Of a stretch of 9,049 nucleotides of DNA, positions 7,951-9,049 are shown piece after piece. Origin of the DNA: an uncultured Lachnospiraceae bacterium (GTDB lineage Bacteria > Bacillota_A > Clostridia > Lachnospirales > Lachnospiraceae); assembly GCA_947175285.1 (NCBI GenBank), contig CAMWMM010000175.1:1-9049 (forward strand), written 5' to 3'. Made by a program: the position numbers and the translations under genes. Position 1 is the stretch's first letter. Every line of letters starts with the position of its first letter. The notes under the pieces are model-generated. The model searched no databases and was not told where the DNA came from. It was given only the letters and a program-made list of their open reading frames with translations.

Positions 7951-8100
7951 ATGAACGTGTTTATTTATATCTGCGAAATGCTGGATTGTGATACAATAGA
8001 CAGGATAGAGTTTAACGGGATTTTTTATAACAGGAAGCTTATTAATTGGTATGCGTGCCGGGCATGCAAGGGGTACAAATATGATTTATATAGTAGATAA
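7951..8100 (+). CDS. Possible small ORF overlapping the kinase start (49 aa)
   Basis: ATG 7951 is preceded by AAGGGA at 7935-7940, about ten bases upstream, and opens 49 codons beginning MNVFIYICEMLDCD, with a later YACRACKGYKY segment. The frame extends back to TTG 7903, but that lies against the hairpin arm and has no RBS. The ORF ends at TAA 8098-8100, overlapping the kinase gene's first 20 bases in another frame, an arrangement compatible with translational coupling. It has four Cys and a basic C-terminal part. It does not look like AgrD: no clear amphipathic helix, short Cys-containing signal block and acidic tail. I recognise no family; it may be a gene remnant or a non-coding leader. 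Confidence 0.35.
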   Translation: MNVFIYICEMLDCDTIDRIEFNGIFYNRKLINWYACRACKGYKYDLYSR

Positions 8101-9049
8101 CATTTCAAATTATTTAATTTATCTGTTTATCATTTATTTCGGTTTTAAATCATGTCCAAGGAAAAGCAAATTTTTACTTGGTACGTCTGTATTGATTGTA
8201 CTTTTTGCAGGTGCTTTCAATGCATATTTTGATACAAATTCTCCAATTACCTATATATTATGGAGTGTGCTTTCTATTAGTTTGTTTTTTGATGATCGTA
8301 TAGGGCATCTGATTGTATTAAGTGCCGCCCTCATGTATTTTACCGGAATCATCGATACGTTCAGTGTCATGCTGATACAGGTTGTGTTAATAGGCGGAGG
8401 GATTGCTGATACAGAGATAAAATGGTGGATGGAATCCGCTTATCTGATATCGTTTTTGGTATATCTTTTGGTATATTTACATCTTCTTAAAAAAAATGAT
8501 GTATATTTGTGTGATATAGGATCTAAATATCTGTTCGCGCTTTTAATACAAGGCAGTATCTTTCAAATGTTTTATAATTTTGTTTTTGCATTCTTTGATG
8601 AAAACCGTGCAATGTATGGCTGGGACGCATATGCAGTATTTTTTATCAGTATAGCAGGAGTTATTTATTCTATTTTTCTTACGCTGGGGCTTGCCATTAA
8701 AAATATACTGTCAAACAGGCAGAATAAAGAGCTTCAATCTTTTATGCAGATGCAAAAACAACAGTACGATTACCAGTTACAGCAGTCGGTGGCAGTACGG
8801 CGTTTTAAGCATGATATGGTAAATCATATTGGTGCTCTTAGAGAATTAGTGAATCAAAAAAAGACAGAGGCAGCCAAAGAATACATAGATGCAATCTGGA
8901 ATATTCAGGATGAGTTTAATTTAAAGATTCACACAGGAGATAGTTTTCTTGATGTTATTATGAATTATTATTCCTATTTGGCGGCAAAGGAAAAGATAGA
9001 GTTTATTGTATCAGGAAAGCTGACTGAAAAAATGCATCTTGAGATGTTT
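8081..9049 (+). CDS. AgrC-like GHKL sensor histidine kinase (partial, 3' end beyond window)
   Basis: The frame is open from ATG 8081 to the window edge (323 codons seen), with AAGGGG at 8068-8073 seven bases upstream. Residues 3-206 contain about six or seven hydrophobic segments (around 3-22, 30-50, 56-70, 75-109, 120-136, 150-172 and 183-206), as in the polytopic sensors of peptide quorum sensing. A coiled, Gln-rich linker at 215-237 leads to RRFKHDMVNH at 240-249, the H-box of the AgrC/LytS-type HDxxNH pattern; His244 is the predicted phosphorylation site. GDSFLDVIMNYY at 286-297 matches the conserved stretch before the ATPase domain. The ATP-binding N and G boxes would lie beyond the window. 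The family senses cyclic or linear peptides and phosphorylates a LytTR-type regulator, whose gene is probably next but is not seen. The DNA is visibly more AT-rich than the giant gene. Confidence 0.9.
   Translation, partial: MIYIVDNISNYLIYLFIIYFGFKSCPRKSKFLLGTSVLIVLFAGAFNAYFDTNSPITYILWSVLSISLFFDDRIGHLIVLSAALMYFTGIIDTFSVMLIQVVLIGGGIADTEIKWWMESAYLISFLVYLLVYLHLLKKNDVYLCDIGSKYLFALLIQGSIFQMFYNFVFAFFDENRAMYGWDAYAVFFISIAGVIYSIFLTLGLAIKNILSNRQNKELQSFMQMQKQQYDYQLQQSVAVRRFKHDMVNHIGALRELVNQKKTEAAKEYIDAIWNIQDEFNLKIHTGDSFLDVIMNYYSYLAAKEKIEFIVSGKLTEKMHLEMF

Overview
The window looks like chromosomal DNA from a Gram-positive gut-type Clostridia, most likely Lachnospiraceae. This rests on protein style (MBG-type adhesin modules, Cys-rich clusters, AgrC-like kinase, TndX/TnpX-like recombinase remnant) and on strong AGGAGG-type ribosome binding sites. 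No rRNA, tRNA or CRISPR array was seen. All supported genes are on the + strand.

Layout: (1) 1-55 is a pure GACA tetranucleotide repeat that runs off the left edge. (2) 113-179 is a long GC-rich hairpin, followed by a roughly 230-base leader. (3) 412-6612 encodes one giant secreted, membrane-anchored multidomain protein of 2066 residues. Its order is signal peptide, acidic stretch, Cys clusters, beta-helix-like segment, MBG/Ig-like modules, three tandem 'YS-DG' modules, a chitobiase/hexosaminidase C-terminal-like module, Gly/Ser/Pro stalk, membrane-proximal domain and C-terminal membrane helix. It has no LPXTG motif. (4) 6664-7302, only 51 bases downstream and with its own strong RBS, encodes an unrecognised 212-residue protein with three copies of GRxHxGDENGxTxY. 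A hairpin overlapping its stop codon probably ends this two-gene unit. (5) 7440-7853 is a decayed large serine recombinase with internal deletions, a frameshift and altered active-site-region residues. (6) Hairpins at 7358-7398 and 7869-7901 flank this relic. (7) 7951-8100 is a possible 49-codon ORF overlapping the start of (8), an AgrC-like GHKL sensor histidine kinase beginning at 8081 and cut by the window end.

How they may work together: the giant protein looks like a surface adhesin or scaffold, and the GDENG-repeat gene is probably cotranscribed with it. The kinase is likely half of a peptide-sensing two-component system whose regulator lies beyond the window. It is separated from the first two genes by terminator-like hairpins and the recombinase scar, so nothing in the sequence shows that it controls them. 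The least explained item is the GDENG triple-repeat protein. The GACA tract and hairpin upstream of the giant gene are the best candidates for an unusual regulatory arrangement.
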